5,647 nt of DNA, taken from contig DASXLL010000395.1 of the NCBI GenBank assembly GCA_036496265.1, positions 1 to 5,647 on the forward strand. Direction: 5' to 3'. A program made the position numbers and the translations under genes. This DNA is from CAYLLN01 sp036496265 (lineage in GTDB: Bacteria; Planctomycetota; Planctomycetia; Pirellulales; Pirellulaceae). The stretch's first letter is position 1; every line of letters starts with the position of its first letter. This document shows, piece after piece, positions 1 to 5,585 of this stretch. The notes beneath the pieces were generated by a model. That model did no database searches and was not told the origin of the DNA. It was given only the letters and a program-made list of their open reading frames with translations.

Positions 1-922
1 CGACATCTTGAGCAAGCCCGCGGGCGAACGGTTGCCGGCCGAGCGGCAAGTGCTGGCTCAGTTCGCCCGGCGGGCGCTGCGGAAAAAGTTCGCTGAGGCA
101 GATGTCGGGATTTCAGGCGCGAACTTCGCAATCGCCGAGACGGGATCGATCGTGCTGGTGACGAACGAAGGCAATGGACGGCTGACGGCCGCGCTGCCGA
201 AATGTCATATCGCGGTTTTGGGAATTGAAAAAGTGATTCCGCGGCTGGCGGACCTGCCGTACTTCCTCAAAGTGTTGGCGCGTGCGGCGACGGGCCAAAA
301 ACTGTCGATCTACACACAAATCATCACTGGGCCGCGGCGCGAAGGCGAGTTGGATGGAGCTGAGGAGTTTCATCTGGTCATTCTGGATAATGGCCGGACG
401 CGAATTCTGGGTAGTCCATTACGGGAAAGTTTGTTCTGTATTCGATGCGGCGCGTGCCTCAATGCGTGTCCGATCTATCGCAGCGTCGGCGGGCACGCTT
501 ATGGCGGCGTTTATTCAGGACCAATCGGCGCGGTGCTGACGCCTCTGTACGACGGCTTGTCGGCCAATCATCATTTGCCGAACGCTTCCAGCCTTTGCGG
601 TGCTTGCCAGGCTGCTTGTCCGGTCAAAATTCAGATCCCCGAGATGCTCATTCAACTTCGCGAGCAGCTGCATGACGCAGGAGAACAAAAAGGCCGGATG
701 GAAGCGTTTGGTTATTGGTTATGGGCAACAACGGCTAAGCGGCCCTGGCTGTATCGTCTATTCACTTGGCTCGCCAGTCGGACGATTGGCCGCGCTAAGC
801 GCGCGGAACCTTGGCTCACTCAGCTTCCCGGCCAGCTCAGCGGCTGGACGCAAAAACGCGATTTTCCTGCGCCGGCGGCGGAGCGGTTCCGGGATTGGTG
901 GAAGGACGAAGGCCGCCAATGA
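1..922 (+). CDS. lutB: LutB-type lactate utilisation iron-sulfur protein (5' truncated by window edge)
   Basis: Subunit of the LutABC complex, which oxidises L-lactate to pyruvate in the cytoplasm; LutB carries the Fe-S clusters. The frame is open to the left edge (from base 2), so the TTG at 8 is not the true start, and roughly 160 N-terminal residues are missing relative to a usual LutB of about 470. Counting from the TTG, residues 1-115 are the end of a LUD domain, with the signature GISGANFAIAETGSI at 34-48. A ferredoxin-like cluster CIRCGACLNACP follows at 144-155 (C144, C147, C150, C154) and a second, CGACQAACP, at 197-205 (C197, C200, C204). The C-terminus, rich in Trp and basic residues (AKRPWLYRLFTWLASR), matches the LutB C-terminal region. 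The stop overlaps the lutC start as ATGA, so the two are translationally coupled. lutA is expected upstream but is not seen. Family assignment is confident; the lactate substrate is inferred from family. Confidence 0.93.
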   Translation, partial: DILSKPAGERLPAERQVLAQFARRALRKKFAEADVGISGANFAIAETGSIVLVTNEGNGRLTAALPKCHIAVLGIEKVIPRLADLPYFLKVLARAATGQKLSIYTQIITGPRREGELDGAEEFHLVILDNGRTRILGSPLRESLFCIRCGACLNACPIYRSVGGHAYGGVYSGPIGAVLTPLYDGLSANHHLPNASSLCGACQAACPVKIQIPEMLIQLREQLHDAGEQKGRMEAFGYWLWATTAKRPWLYRLFTWLASRTIGRAKRAEPWLTQLPGQLSGWTQKRDFPAPAAERFRDWWKDEGRQ

Positions 923-1677
923 GCAATCGGGAAGCATTTCTGACTCGTGTTCGCCGGGCGGCTGAGCAGGGGCGGCAGTATCGGGTGCATCTGCAGGCGG
1001 TGCCGGCGGACGTTGGCTATGTGGGCGCGGGTGATGATTTGGTGCAGCGGTTTTGTGAGGAGGCGACGGCGGTTGGCGGGCAGACGTTTGTGGTGAGTGA
1101 TGTTGAAGGGGCAAGAGTAAAGTTGCGGGAGTTGTTGGACAATTCAAAAGCCCAGTCGGCCGTTTGCTGGCGGCATGAAGTGCTGGAGCGAGTTGGACTT
1201 GGGAGCCTGGTCGCCGAGGCGAGTATCGAAGCGTTGGATTATAACCGGCTACAGGTTTTGCCGGCGGAGGAGGGGCGAGCAAGGCTGCTGGCGTGCGACG
1301 TTGGTATCACAAGCTGCGAGGCGGCGATTGCGGAGACGGGGACGTTGATGATGTGTTCGGGGCCGGGGCAGGAGCGGCTGGCGTCGCTGATTGCGCCGGT
1401 GCATATCGCCATCATCGAGCGGCGGCAGATCGTGGCGGATTTGATCGACGCATTCGCAATGCTAATGACGAATGACGAAGCGAGGCAAATGACCAATGAC
1501 CAAGCCACAATGACCAAACAAATCTCAAATCTCAAATCTCAAATTGGAAGTCTGCCGAGCAATGTGACGTTTATTACGGGGCCAAGTAAGACGGGGGATA
1601 TTGAGCTGCAACTTACGACGGGAGTGCACGGGCCGGGGGTGTGGCAGGTGATCGTGATTGATGAAGCGGCGGATTAG
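919..1677 (+). CDS. lutC: LutC-type lactate utilisation protein (LUD domain) with repeat-derived insertion
   Basis: LUD-domain (DUF162) protein of the LutABC L-lactate oxidation system, 252 residues and cytoplasmic. I chose the ATG at 919, which overlaps the lutB stop as ATGA, rather than the longer in-frame extension from 811 that would run inside lutB. The protein begins MSNREAFLTRVRRA, typical of LutC. The core LUD signature GITSCEAAIAETGTLMM lies at 129-145, GPGQERLASLIAPVHIAII at 148-166, and the C-terminal block LPSNVTFITGPSKTGDIE at 212-229, followed by GVHGP at 234-238. Between DAFA (177-180) and LPSN (212) is a stretch of about 30 residues, rich in M, T, N, D, Q and K, where the family normally has about ten. 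It is encoded by heptamer repeats (see the repeat entry). The frame is kept and all conserved blocks remain, so the protein may still work. The stop overlaps the convergent sulfatase stop. Confidence 0.93.
   Translation: MSNREAFLTRVRRAAEQGRQYRVHLQAVPADVGYVGAGDDLVQRFCEEATAVGGQTFVVSDVEGARVKLRELLDNSKAQSAVCWRHEVLERVGLGSLVAEASIEALDYNRLQVLPAEEGRARLLACDVGITSCEAAIAETGTLMMCSGPGQERLASLIAPVHIAIIERRQIVADLIDAFAMLMTNDEARQMTNDQATMTKQISNLKSQIGSLPSNVTFITGPSKTGDIELQLTTGVHGPGVWQVIVIDEAAD
1463..1546. repeat. Heptamer repeat block inserted in frame in lutC
   Basis: Two kinds of 7-base repeat lie back to back. The first is built on AATGACS: AATGACG twice in tandem (1464-1477), AATGACC twice in tandem (1488-1501) and AATGACC once more (1509-1515). 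The second is CAAATCT three times in tandem (1519-1539), ending in CAAATT (1540-1545). Because 7 is not a multiple of 3, each copy is read in a different frame. The whole block nonetheless keeps lutC open and encodes about 28 low-complexity residues (protein 183-210). From memory, similar AATGAC/CAAATCT tracts occur between genes in planctomycete and other environmental genomes; this was not checked. The unusual point is the location inside a conserved enzyme gene, in a loop between two conserved blocks. Confidence 0.8.
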
Positions 1678-3257
1678 CGGCTGCGGCCGTAGGAGCGGAT
1701 TTTTTCGAGGTCGGCGGCGAGTTGGGCGGCGATTTCGGGTCGCTGGTCGATGAGGTTTTTGGTTTCGGCCAGGTCGGCGCTCAAATCGTAAAGCGCGGCG
1801 ACGCCGGGGGCTTTGCTGACATCTGTCTTGCCGCCTTTTTTGCCGGCGATAGGAGCCGCGACGTATTTCCAATCGCCTTTGCGAAGGGCGAGACCATTGG
1901 CATGCTCGACGAGCAGGTCGCGCCCGTGCTTGGATTCGCCGAGGAGGGCGGGCAAAGTATAGAGGCTGTCGGGCGCGGCGTCGGCTGAAAGCTTTTGGCC
2001 GGTCAGCTCGGCGAATGAGGCGACAAAGTCAAGCTGCGACACGAGCGCGTCGGAAACTCCCGGCTTGATCCGCGCGGGCCAGCGGGCGACGAGCGGCACG
2101 CGGGTGCCGCCTTCGTAGATGCTGTATTTGCCGCCGCGAAACGGGCCGGCGGGCTTGTGGCTGCCGAGCTTTTCGATTGCCGCGTCGGCATAGCCATCGT
2201 CGAGCACCGGGCCGTTGTCGCTGGAGAACATGATCAGCGTGTTGTCGGCGATTTTCAGGCGGTCGAGCGTGGCAAGAATCTGGCCGACGCACCAATCGAG
2301 CTCTTGAATGACGTCGCCGCGGGGGCCGAGCGACGTGCTGCCGGCGAAACGAGCGTGCGGAACCCGAGGAACGTGAATATCGTGCGTCGCGAAGTAGAGG
2401 AAGAATGGTGACTTCTCGTTCTTCTCGATGAATTTCACGGCTTTCTCAGTAATGCGATCGGCCATGTCTTCATCCACCCAGCGAGCAGACTTGCCGCCGC
2501 TCATATAGCCGATGCGGCTGATGCCGTTGACAATCGTCATGTCGTGGCCGTGGGTGAGCTTCATTTTTAAAAGCTCGGGATGCTCGCGGCCGGTTGGGTC
2601 GTTGCCGATGGGGCTGCTATAGTCCACACGGATGGGGTCAGCCGGGTCGAGGCCGACGACGCGATGATTTTCGACATAGACACAGGGCACGCGGTCGCCG
2701 GTGGCGGGAATCAGGTAGCAATAGTCGAAGCCGATCTCGAGTGGACCAGGTTTAATGTCCGTATTCCAATCGAGATCGCCAGCGCCGAGCCCCAGATGCC
2801 ACTTGCCGACGACGCCGCAGTTGTAGCCGGCGGCCTTGAGGGTGCTGGGGAGCGTTGCAGTGCCCGGCGGAATAATTAGCTTTGCGTCGCCGGGCAAAAT
2901 CGCTGTTCCTGGTTTTCGCCAGGCATATTGGCCGGTAAGCAGTGAGTAGCGCGAGGGCGTGCAGGTTGCCGAGCCGCAATGGGCGTCGGTGAAACGGAGG
3001 CCGGCTTTGGCGATGGAGTCCAAGTTCGGCGTTTTCACGGCCGTCGCGCCGTAGCAGCCGAGATCGCCATAGCCGATGTCGTCGGCAAGGATTATTACGA
3101 TATTCGGGCGACTGGGATTCTGGCCATATGACGTGGAAAAATTCATTATATTGACGCCGACAACGAAAAGTGCATAAAAGCACTGTGTAGCTATTGTGTG
3201 TAGCAACCGGAGGCAGATTAGGGTCGACGCACTGGAGGTAGTTGGAATGACCGTCAT
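1674..3257 (-). CDS. Secreted formylglycine-dependent sulfatase (arylsulfatase family)
   Basis: Alkaline-phosphatase-fold sulfatase hydrolysing sulfate esters; 527 residues from the ATG at 3257. Family marks, numbered from that start: metal ligands D59 and D60 in ILADDIGYGDLG; the formylglycine motif CTPSR at 99-103, with C99 the residue to be oxidised; LLTGQY from 106; GKWHLG with K152 and H154; FATHDIHVP with H292 and H295; SSDNGP with D347 and N348; and FRGGKYSIYEGGTRVP with K377. These cover the active site, so it looks intact. A hydrophobic stretch (CFYALFVVGV, about 26-35) before TSYGQNPSRPN suggests export. The start is uncertain: no Shine-Dalgarno is seen at 3257, the frame stays open to 3371 (TTG), and a TTG at 3206 would give a more usual signal peptide of about 29 residues. 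At 3257 the gene overlaps the divergent integrase start by 11 bases. The substrate cannot be told; sulfated polysaccharide is a guess from planctomycete biology. Confidence 0.9.
   Translation of the reverse strand: MTVIPTTSSASTLICLRLLHTIATQCFYALFVVGVNIMNFSTSYGQNPSRPNIVIILADDIGYGDLGCYGATAVKTPNLDSIAKAGLRFTDAHCGSATCTPSRYSLLTGQYAWRKPGTAILPGDAKLIIPPGTATLPSTLKAAGYNCGVVGKWHLGLGAGDLDWNTDIKPGPLEIGFDYCYLIPATGDRVPCVYVENHRVVGLDPADPIRVDYSSPIGNDPTGREHPELLKMKLTHGHDMTIVNGISRIGYMSGGKSARWVDEDMADRITEKAVKFIEKNEKSPFFLYFATHDIHVPRVPHARFAGSTSLGPRGDVIQELDWCVGQILATLDRLKIADNTLIMFSSDNGPVLDDGYADAAIEKLGSHKPAGPFRGGKYSIYEGGTRVPLVARWPARIKPGVSDALVSQLDFVASFAELTGQKLSADAAPDSLYTLPALLGESKHGRDLLVEHANGLALRKGDWKYVAAPIAGKKGGKTDVSKAPGVAALYDLSADLAETKNLIDQRPEIAAQLAADLEKIRSYGRSR
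3151..3179 (+). promoter_or_regulatory. Putative sigma70-like promoter for the integrase
   Basis: TTGACG at 3151-3156 is followed, after 16-17 bases, by CATAAA/ATAAAA at 3173-3179, with a TG just before the -10 (extended -10 style). Transcription would begin near 3186, leaving a leader of about 60 bases before the integrase ATG at 3247. The site lies inside the N-terminal coding part of the divergent sulfatase. Planctomycete promoter consensus is poorly defined, so this rests on general bacterial consensus only. Confidence 0.4.
3169..3184. repeat. Short palindrome overlapping the putative integrase -10
   Basis: AGTGC (3169-3173), a 6-base centre ATAAAA, then GCACT (3180-3184) form a perfect 5-bp inverted repeat. 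It covers the proposed -10 box, which is where a repressor would bind to silence the integrase. It could also be a small hairpin. Five base pairs can arise by chance, so an operator role for the nearby HTH protein is only a suggestion. Confidence 0.35.
3184..3204. repeat. Direct repeat TGTGTAGC x2 between sulfatase and integrase
   Basis: TGTGTAGC occurs at 3184-3191 and again at 3197-3204, 13 bases apart start to start, directly after the palindrome and ahead of the integrase. Paired short direct repeats beside an int gene are the usual form of integrase arm-type or excisionase sites, and this would also fit an attachment region. Two octamers are weak evidence and no second attachment site is visible. 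Confidence 0.3.
3234..3238 (+). promoter_or_regulatory. Ribosome binding site deciding the integrase start
   Basis: A perfect GGAGG lies 8 bases before the ATG at 3247. None of the other in-frame starts (GTG 3196, ATG 3256, ATG 3295, ATG 3352) has a comparable site at good spacing, so this favours 3247. Confidence 0.55.
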
Positions 3258-4548
3258 GGCAGGAGATTTGGTGGCCTCGCGGCCAATTAAAAGCATGAAG
3301 GATGATTTAGATCCGGGGATTTTCACTGAGAACGCCGGGCAAGTCAAACTTATGCATCCTGGGAAGACCAAATCAGGGAAACCTCGGCGCCGGAGAAGCC
3401 GTCGGCAATCGCACGGGTCAGCGTGGCACTGGAAGCAGACCGATACCTGGTACTACACCTTGCCGGGCACGAAACGGCGTGTGGCTTTGTTTGACGAAGA
3501 TGGAAGCCGAATTCGGGGGGGCGACAATAAGAAGGCCGCACAGCTCGCGCTCGCGCGGGTCAAACTGGGTCAAGGTTGGGAACCGCAGGCGTCGCCGACT
3601 TCGCCCGAAGAATGGATTGTCGCGAAGGTGTGCTCCGAATACTTGCAGTATTGCGAGCGTGGAGTTGCGAATGGGACAGTCAGCAAAGGCTACCGAGACG
3701 GCTGCCATTGGATGCTGAACAACCTCTGCAAATTCTGCGGAGCATTGCCCGTGACACAGCTAAAAAAGGGGCATATCAGGACATGGGTGGACAGCCATGA
3801 CAACTGGAAATCGACTGCGACGCAGCGCGGTGCAATAACGATTGTCCTGGCTGCCTTTAACTACGCCCAAGAGAACCACGACATTTCTCATCCTCTCAAG
3901 GGACTGAAAAAGCCAGCTGCGCGACCCCGGTTGCACTCGTTCTCGGAAAAGGACGAAAAGCAATTGCTCATGGCTGCCGATCCGGCACTGCATGACTTCC
4001 TATTTGCGGCCATTCATACGGGCCTACGGCCGTTTTGCGAGCTGGCGCGGATTACGGCTGACGATGTCGAAGAGACACCGCGGGGAATGATGTGGCGAGT
4101 CTATTCTTCGAAGACGAAGAAGACCCGCAAAATCCCAGTTAGACCCGAAGTAGCAAAGCTGACTCGAAAATTGATCCGAACTGCCCCGCGCGGCTCGGGA
4201 TTGCCGTTGCTTCGGACTAAAACAGGAAAGGCCTGGAGTAAGGTCAACGGTGTTCTGCGTTTTATTGATCTCAGGAAAACGCTCGGTTGGGATAAGGATC
4301 CGGTCCGCAGCAAATTCTCGTCTTACACGTGCCGTCATACGTTTGCTCACAGAATGCTATCCGGCTATTGGAATGGCGGTGCAGGGTGTTCAATCGAAAC
4401 ATTGGCTGAACTGATTGGCGATACGCCAAAGGTCGCGTTCGATCACTACGGAAGAGAGTGGGGCCAACATTATCAGGAACCACTTTGGTCAGCAGTAGGT
4501 TTATCGCCGCAACAACGAAGAAAAAAATCACTTCGAAAGCGCACTTGA
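3247..4548 (+). CDS. Tyrosine recombinase / phage-type site-specific integrase
   Basis: Cuts and rejoins DNA at attachment sites through a covalent 3'-phosphotyrosine link. It has 433 residues from the ATG at 3247, chosen for its GGAGG. The next best start is 3352 (MHPGKTK), because recognisable integrase sequence begins there. A basic patch KPRRRRSRR (45-53) is followed by an N-terminal region (about 58-105) that may bind arm sites, a core-binding SAM-like region (about 120-220) and the catalytic domain (about 230-415). Catalytic positions: R261 in HTGLRPF; K289 or K291 in the SSKTKK hairpin; R363 in YTCRHTFAHRML; and the nucleophile Y401 in FDHYGREW. The first His of HxxR is Y360 and the usual second His/Trp is D392 (LIGDT, nine residues before Y401, the normal spacing). 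Such substitutions occur in integrases but make activity less certain. The gene diverges from the sulfatase and converges on the peptidase gene, with 52 bases between stops and no clear terminator. GC content looks lower than in the lut region. Confidence 0.9.
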   Translation: MTVMAGDLVASRPIKSMKDDLDPGIFTENAGQVKLMHPGKTKSGKPRRRRSRRQSHGSAWHWKQTDTWYYTLPGTKRRVALFDEDGSRIRGGDNKKAAQLALARVKLGQGWEPQASPTSPEEWIVAKVCSEYLQYCERGVANGTVSKGYRDGCHWMLNNLCKFCGALPVTQLKKGHIRTWVDSHDNWKSTATQRGAITIVLAAFNYAQENHDISHPLKGLKKPAARPRLHSFSEKDEKQLLMAADPALHDFLFAAIHTGLRPFCELARITADDVEETPRGMMWRVYSSKTKKTRKIPVRPEVAKLTRKLIRTAPRGSGLPLLRTKTGKAWSKVNGVLRFIDLRKTLGWDKDPVRSKFSSYTCRHTFAHRMLSGYWNGGAGCSIETLAELIGDTPKVAFDHYGREWGQHYQEPLWSAVGLSPQQRRKKSLRKRT

Positions 4549-4600
4549 ACGCATACTCAAGCTTCAATGTTCGATGCGCAAGCGGCATTTGCAACGCGGA

Positions 4601-5152
4601 CTACGTTCCACGCCGCCGGACTCGAATTTTTGCGCCACTGACGTTAAGCCGCATTTGCAATAACGAAGCACTTACACCGTAAAGACTTTCTGCAGAACCA
4701 GCCGGCATTCTGGTTTCAACGATGTGCAGTGCAGCTTGGTCGGGCACAAGTAGAGTAGGACCAAGCCATTTTGCTTCGTCCTCTGCTATCTGATCGATTG
4801 CGAATGGCGGCGTAGGCGGATGGCAGAGAATTGCATGGGCGAGTTCATGAGCAAGATTGGCTGCTTGCCGCGACTTGGTATGCGCATCGTTGTGAAAAAC
4901 CATTCGCCTCCGCCCATATCGGCCAACAAAAATCGTCACTGCTGAAAACAAACCTCTTCCCTTTCCGGCCAGATATCTTACCGCTAAAGGCTCGACCGCC
5001 TTTAAATCAGAAAGGGGTATAACCGGGACATCCAAGTACGCCGCCAGTCGCCAGGGACAAAGCGGGGCATGGTCGTCCAACTGCATTTCGCGTCGCAGTG
5101 CAACCGCATGCGAGTTGGCTTCCGTCTTGAATCCACGGCGCAGCCCGGCCAT
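4601..5152 (-). CDS. ImmA/IrrE-family zinc metallopeptidase
   Basis: Cytoplasmic protease of the ImmA/IrrE (DUF955) type, 183 residues. Members cleave or inactivate an HTH repressor: ImmA acts on ImmR in ICEBs1 and IrrE acts on DdrO in Deinococcus. The zinc site is visible: HELAH at 102-106 (H102 and H106 ligands, E103 catalytic) within ANLAHELAHAILCHP, then AEDEAKWLGPTLLVPDQAAL from 123, where E126 matches the third ligand and LLVP the usual LLMP. The N-terminal part (1-60) contains the LAAYLDVPVIPLSDL segment common in this family. Its ATG abuts the stop of the HTH gene (TAAATG) with a GGGGA just before, so the pair is one operon with coupled translation. The partner is almost certainly that HTH protein. 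Whether it triggers element excision, responds to stress, or acts as a toxin-like partner cannot be told. The fold is confident; the role is inferred. Confidence 0.88.
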   Translation of the reverse strand: MAGLRRGFKTEANSHAVALRREMQLDDHAPLCPWRLAAYLDVPVIPLSDLKAVEPLAVRYLAGKGRGLFSAVTIFVGRYGRRRMVFHNDAHTKSRQAANLAHELAHAILCHPPTPPFAIDQIAEDEAKWLGPTLLVPDQAALHIVETRMPAGSAESLYGVSASLLQMRLNVSGAKIRVRRRGT

Positions 5153-5446
5153 TTAGTCCCCAAGATGACTAAAGTGCTGATACATCGCTTTTAATGTGGC
5201 CTCGATGGCTTTTTTCCCCTCGGGCGGCAGTTTTTTGTCGCGGCGGAATTGTGCCGCAATATTCGCCAATGGCGACGGTGCACTTTGTTCTGAATCATCG
5301 CTGTCGACGATGAAATCATCGGCCGACAGATCGGACCATTTCAGAAGTGCCGCCAGACTGTCCACATCCGGGCGGCGCCCTTGCGCCATGCGAGTTAGTG
5401 TGGAAGCACCAACATCGGATTCCTTGGAAACTTGCTTCCAGGTCAT
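5153..5446 (-). CDS. XRE/Cro-family HTH protein, 5' end disrupted by an insertion sequence
   Basis: DNA-binding regulator encoded upstream of, and coupled to, the metallopeptidase; likely its cleavage target or antitoxin-like partner. From the ATG at 5446 it has 97 residues. HTH helices 2 and 3 lie at about 2-10 (TWKQVSKES) and 13-22 (GASTLTRMAQ), followed by GRRPDVDSLAALLKW (23-37) and an acidic linker. The coding frame clearly continues upstream: bases 5447-5503 read IFDAEGFFAALDDVRTSRE, the expected helix 1. No ATG, GTG or TTG is found there, and a TAG stops the frame at 5540-5542. In relatives the start methionine normally sits just before FDAE, where here there is ATT (5501-5503) and then the IS end. 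The IS therefore seems to have removed the start codon and promoter. Translation might use ATT (AAGGGA lies directly before it), giving about 116 residues, or only the internal ATG, which would lose helix 1 and probably DNA binding. It may be a pseudogene. Confidence 0.75.
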   Translation of the reverse strand: MTWKQVSKESDVGASTLTRMAQGRRPDVDSLAALLKWSDLSADDFIVDSDDSEQSAPSPLANIAAQFRRDKKLPPEGKKAIEATLKAMYQHFSHLGD

Positions 5447-5518
5447 CTCTCTTGATGTTCGAACGTCGTCCAGTGCTGCAAAAAAGCCTTCCGCATCGAA
5501 AATTCCCTTAGCAGCCCG

Positions 5519-5546
5519 TTGAAAAACTCCGTTGGCTAGCTACCAT
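5519..5546 (+). promoter_or_regulatory. Possible transposase promoter in the IS leader
   Basis: TTGAAA (5519-5524) and TACCAT (5541-5546) are separated by 16 bases, pointing toward the transposase; the -10 matches the consensus at 4 of 6 places. The -35 would lie partly within the terminal repeat, a usual arrangement in IS elements. The match is weak. Confidence 0.25.
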
Positions 5547-5570
5547 AGGCCGATCCGTTTCTGGCGGCAA
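5542..5570 (-). promoter_or_regulatory. Possible outward promoter of the IS toward the HTH-peptidase operon
   Basis: On the minus strand TTGCCG (5570-5565) and TATGGT (5547-5542) are spaced by exactly 17 bases and point out of the IS toward the HTH gene. Each box is only a partial consensus match (3 of 6 and 4 of 6). If active, it would replace the promoter that the insertion removed. Confidence 0.22.
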
Positions 5571-5585
5571 TTGGAGGCCGAGTCG

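Noticed and set aside
811..918. A 36-residue N-terminal extension of lutC
   Set aside because: It runs within lutB in another frame and does not look like LutC; the ATGA-coupled ATG at 919 fits the family.
758..1282. A 174-codon proline-rich open frame on the minus strand
   Set aside because: It lies antisense to lutB/lutC, has shadow-type composition (Pro, Ala, Arg, His) from GC-rich coding DNA, and shows no motif.
3196..3246. Upstream GTG start for the integrase
   Set aside because: The extra 17 residues add no recognised motif and fall in the promoter leader; the ATG at 3247 has a perfect GGAGG.
4549..4600. Search for a bidirectional terminator between the integrase and the peptidase gene
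   Set aside because: Only a 4-bp GCAA/TTGC stem with a 7-base loop is seen, without a T run, which is too weak to call.
4585..4660. GCATTTGCAA twice (4585-4594 and 4651-4660), considered as attachment-site repeats
   Set aside because: Only ten bases; the second copy lies in the peptidase coding sequence and the two do not flank the element.
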